Assembly (NCBI GenBank): GCA_003223215.1 | Contig: QHYH01000087.1 | Coordinates: forward strand, 62,001-126,000 | Direction: 5' to 3' | Origin: Acidobacteriota bacterium | Lineage (GTDB): Bacteria > Acidobacteriota > Terriglobia > Acidiferrales > UBA7541 | Length of the DNA stretch: 64,000 bases | In this document: positions 63,601 through 64,000 of the stretch, piece by piece | Layout: each line of letters starts with the position of its first letter | How positions within the stretch are numbered: position 1 is the first letter of the stretch | The notes under the pieces: model-generated | The model's input: only the letters and a program-made list of their open reading frames with translations | The model's database searches: none | What the model was told of the DNA's origin: nothing | Translations under genes and position numbers: made by a program

Positions 63601-64000
63601 GGTGAAGACATGACCACGCCTGTGAGCCTGATTCTCGGCCCCAAGGCAATGATCATCAATGAATACGCGGGGTCCGGAGGGGATGCGATGCCTTGGCATT
63701 TCCGGCAAGCCAAAATCGGTAGGTTAGTGGGAAAGCGTACGTGGGGCGGGCTGGTGGGTTTCCACGGGCCATTCGAAATTTTGATGGATGGAGGAGTTGT
63801 GACCACGCCCAGCCGCGGGTTTTGGACCCCAAACAATAAGTGGGAAGTCGAGAACCAGGGAATCGCTCCGGACATCGAGGTCGAATTGGATCCCAAGGCC
63901 GTGCGAGAAGGCCACGACCCCCAATTGGAGCGAACGGTCGAGATCCTTCTTGCAGATTTGGCCAAAAATCCCCCGCCAGTGCACCAGCGGCCGACGTATC
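60643..64000 (+). CDS. Tricorn-type protease (S41 family), C-terminus off the window
   Basis: At least 1119 residues from the ATG at 60643 (GGGAGGT eight bases upstream); the frame is open to the window edge, so the ORF track omits it. A signal peptide (FVAGLFALLLANVCLADE) is followed by PD40-type beta-propeller repeats (YPSWSPDGTRIAYFSDQSGE; RAAWSPDSRWLAYTQQE). A Pro/Gly-rich insert lies near 660-710. The tricorn core domain has the His in LSVGHLFVSGG (about 789). The PDZ-like domain is around NVVEGEYLLAVNEREV. The Ser nucleophile is in NEYAGSGGDAMPW (about 1011) and the Glu in WEVENQGIAPDIEV (about 1070). The enzyme would trim peptides to short products. Only a few residues are probably missing. 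Confidence 0.93.
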   Translation, partial: MLRFVAGLFALLLANVCLADENPPLLLRHPTVSATQIVFVYGGDLWSVAKEGGTAQRLTAANGAASRPVFSPDGSEIAFTGTYDGNADVYLIPAGGGTPRRLTYHPSPDLVMGWTRDGKQVLFASTRSSSISRHSKLFTVSREGGFPSELPLPIAAEGSYSPDGKDLAYVPLDHAFEIWKRYRGGRTSPIWIAKLSDSSVTTIPRDNSNDFNPMWVGDRVFFLSDRDGPMSLLSYDTKTKGVSVALKNDGLDFKSASAGPGAIVIEQFGAIWLYDLKSATTHKVDIRIPADLPQLRPRFINVANRIANADISPTGLRAVFEARGEILTVPAEKGDVRNLTNTPGADDRYPSWSPDGTRIAYFSDQSGEVALYIKNQNGQGEAQKVDLGTPPSYFYLPTWSPDSKKIAYADKRLHLWYVNLENKTPVKVFRDRFTGDQQIYRAAWSPDSRWLAYTQQELSHMRSVHLYSLETGHSQRVTDGMSDSFSPVFDRSGKYLYLLSSTDAGPTMDSSMDSFNRPVTSNIYVAVLRKDVPSPLAPESDEEGQGKVETGKTEASKTDTAKAETAKTDGQEREKPKPPEPVKVDFEKIGQRILALPIPARNYLEIIPGKEGVLFLLEGPLVDPLNGPSTLTASRFDLKSRNTDKLLENIRSLHVSSNGEKLLYRQAGGPPPAGNTPPPQTWVIAPVPPAPSSSGPGAVGPVGGGGGLPGAKTLNLISMDVRVEPMTDWKEIYHEAFRIERDFFYDPGFHGLDLAATEKKYAAYLPGLASREDLNYIFAEAMGELSVGHLFVSGGDGPEVRRVPVGLLGADYKIENGRYRFAKIYDGENWNPQLNAPLTQPGVNVVEGEYLLAVNEREVRGSDNIYGFFEETAGKSVLLRVGPNPDGTGSRDVAVVPVESESGLRELAWVEGNRRKVDQLSHGKLAYIYLPDTASGGYTFFNRYFFAQAGKQGAVVDERFNGGGANTDYILDYLRRTLMNYRTTRDGEDMTTPVSLILGPKAMIINEYAGSGGDAMPWHFRQAKIGRLVGKRTWGGLVGFHGPFEILMDGGVVTTPSRGFWTPNNKWEVENQGIAPDIEVELDPKAVREGHDPQLERTVEILLADLAKNPPPVHQRPTY

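Overview
This 64 kb window looks like chromosomal DNA of a soil-type Acidobacteriota (Terriglobia-like). The evidence is the gene content: two MacB/FtsX-type orphan permeases of the acidobacterial ADOP kind in tandem, a VWFA-related secreted protein of the acidobacterial type, a carboxypeptidase-regulatory-like secreted protein, a tricorn-type protease, an S9 prolyl peptidase, a DPP III-like peptidase, a GMC oxidoreductase with a gluconate-dehydrogenase-subunit-3-like partner, and several glycoside hydrolases. Genes are loosely packed on both strands, with many gaps of 200-800 bp and few operons. No rRNA, tRNA or CRISPR array was recognised.

Region by region. 1-6.7 kb: a Tat-exported two-gene redox module (Gluconate_2-dh3 + GMC), a SulP anion transporter, a frameshifted small gene and two small helical-protein genes. 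6.8-10.2 kb: a membrane protein with a perfect 114-bp tandem duplication, a Clp_N-Clp_N-SnoaL fusion, and an IS110-type transposase fragment. 10.2-16.4 kb: two ADOP permeases, each followed by a copy of the same palindromic intergenic element, then the tail of a decayed third permease and a TnpB remnant. 16.5-31.8 kb: a GH39-like lipoprotein, a broken DUF998 gene, a double-VOC protein, a GH8 exo-oligoxylanase-like enzyme, a VWFA-related protein, an exported acetamidase/formamidase, a YCII protein, a MarC protein, a FlgO/CsgG-TonB_C fusion, and a strange 1-kb tract that may be the RNA part of a group II intron.

31.8-43.2 kb: an enolase-superfamily dehydratase-like enzyme, a DUF4380-like protein, a GH116 enzyme, a degenerate receiver protein, a DPP IV-like S9 peptidase, a VOC-ribbon-helix-helix fusion and a receiver-MEDS regulator. 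43.2-52.5 kb: an orphan strong terminator (possible sRNA), an SRPBCC gene with a frameshifted membrane gene behind it, an IS-type DUF6788 fragment, another frameshifted membrane gene, an alpha/beta hydrolase, a carboxypeptidase-regulatory-like protein and TrmO. 52.5-64 kb: a VWFA remnant, a DPP III-like M49 peptidase, a CxxCH/alpha-alpha toroid protein, a hydrolase pseudogene, a truncated LigD-type ligase and a tricorn protease that runs off the right edge.

Together the intact genes describe a heterotroph that exports enzymes for plant polysaccharides (xylan-like oligomers, beta-glucosides, sugar acids) and for peptides. Decay is the other theme: at least ten gene remnants, several with a single frameshift or a TGG-to-TGA change, lie beside the intact genes. 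All functions are read from sequence motifs remembered from protein families; no search was run.
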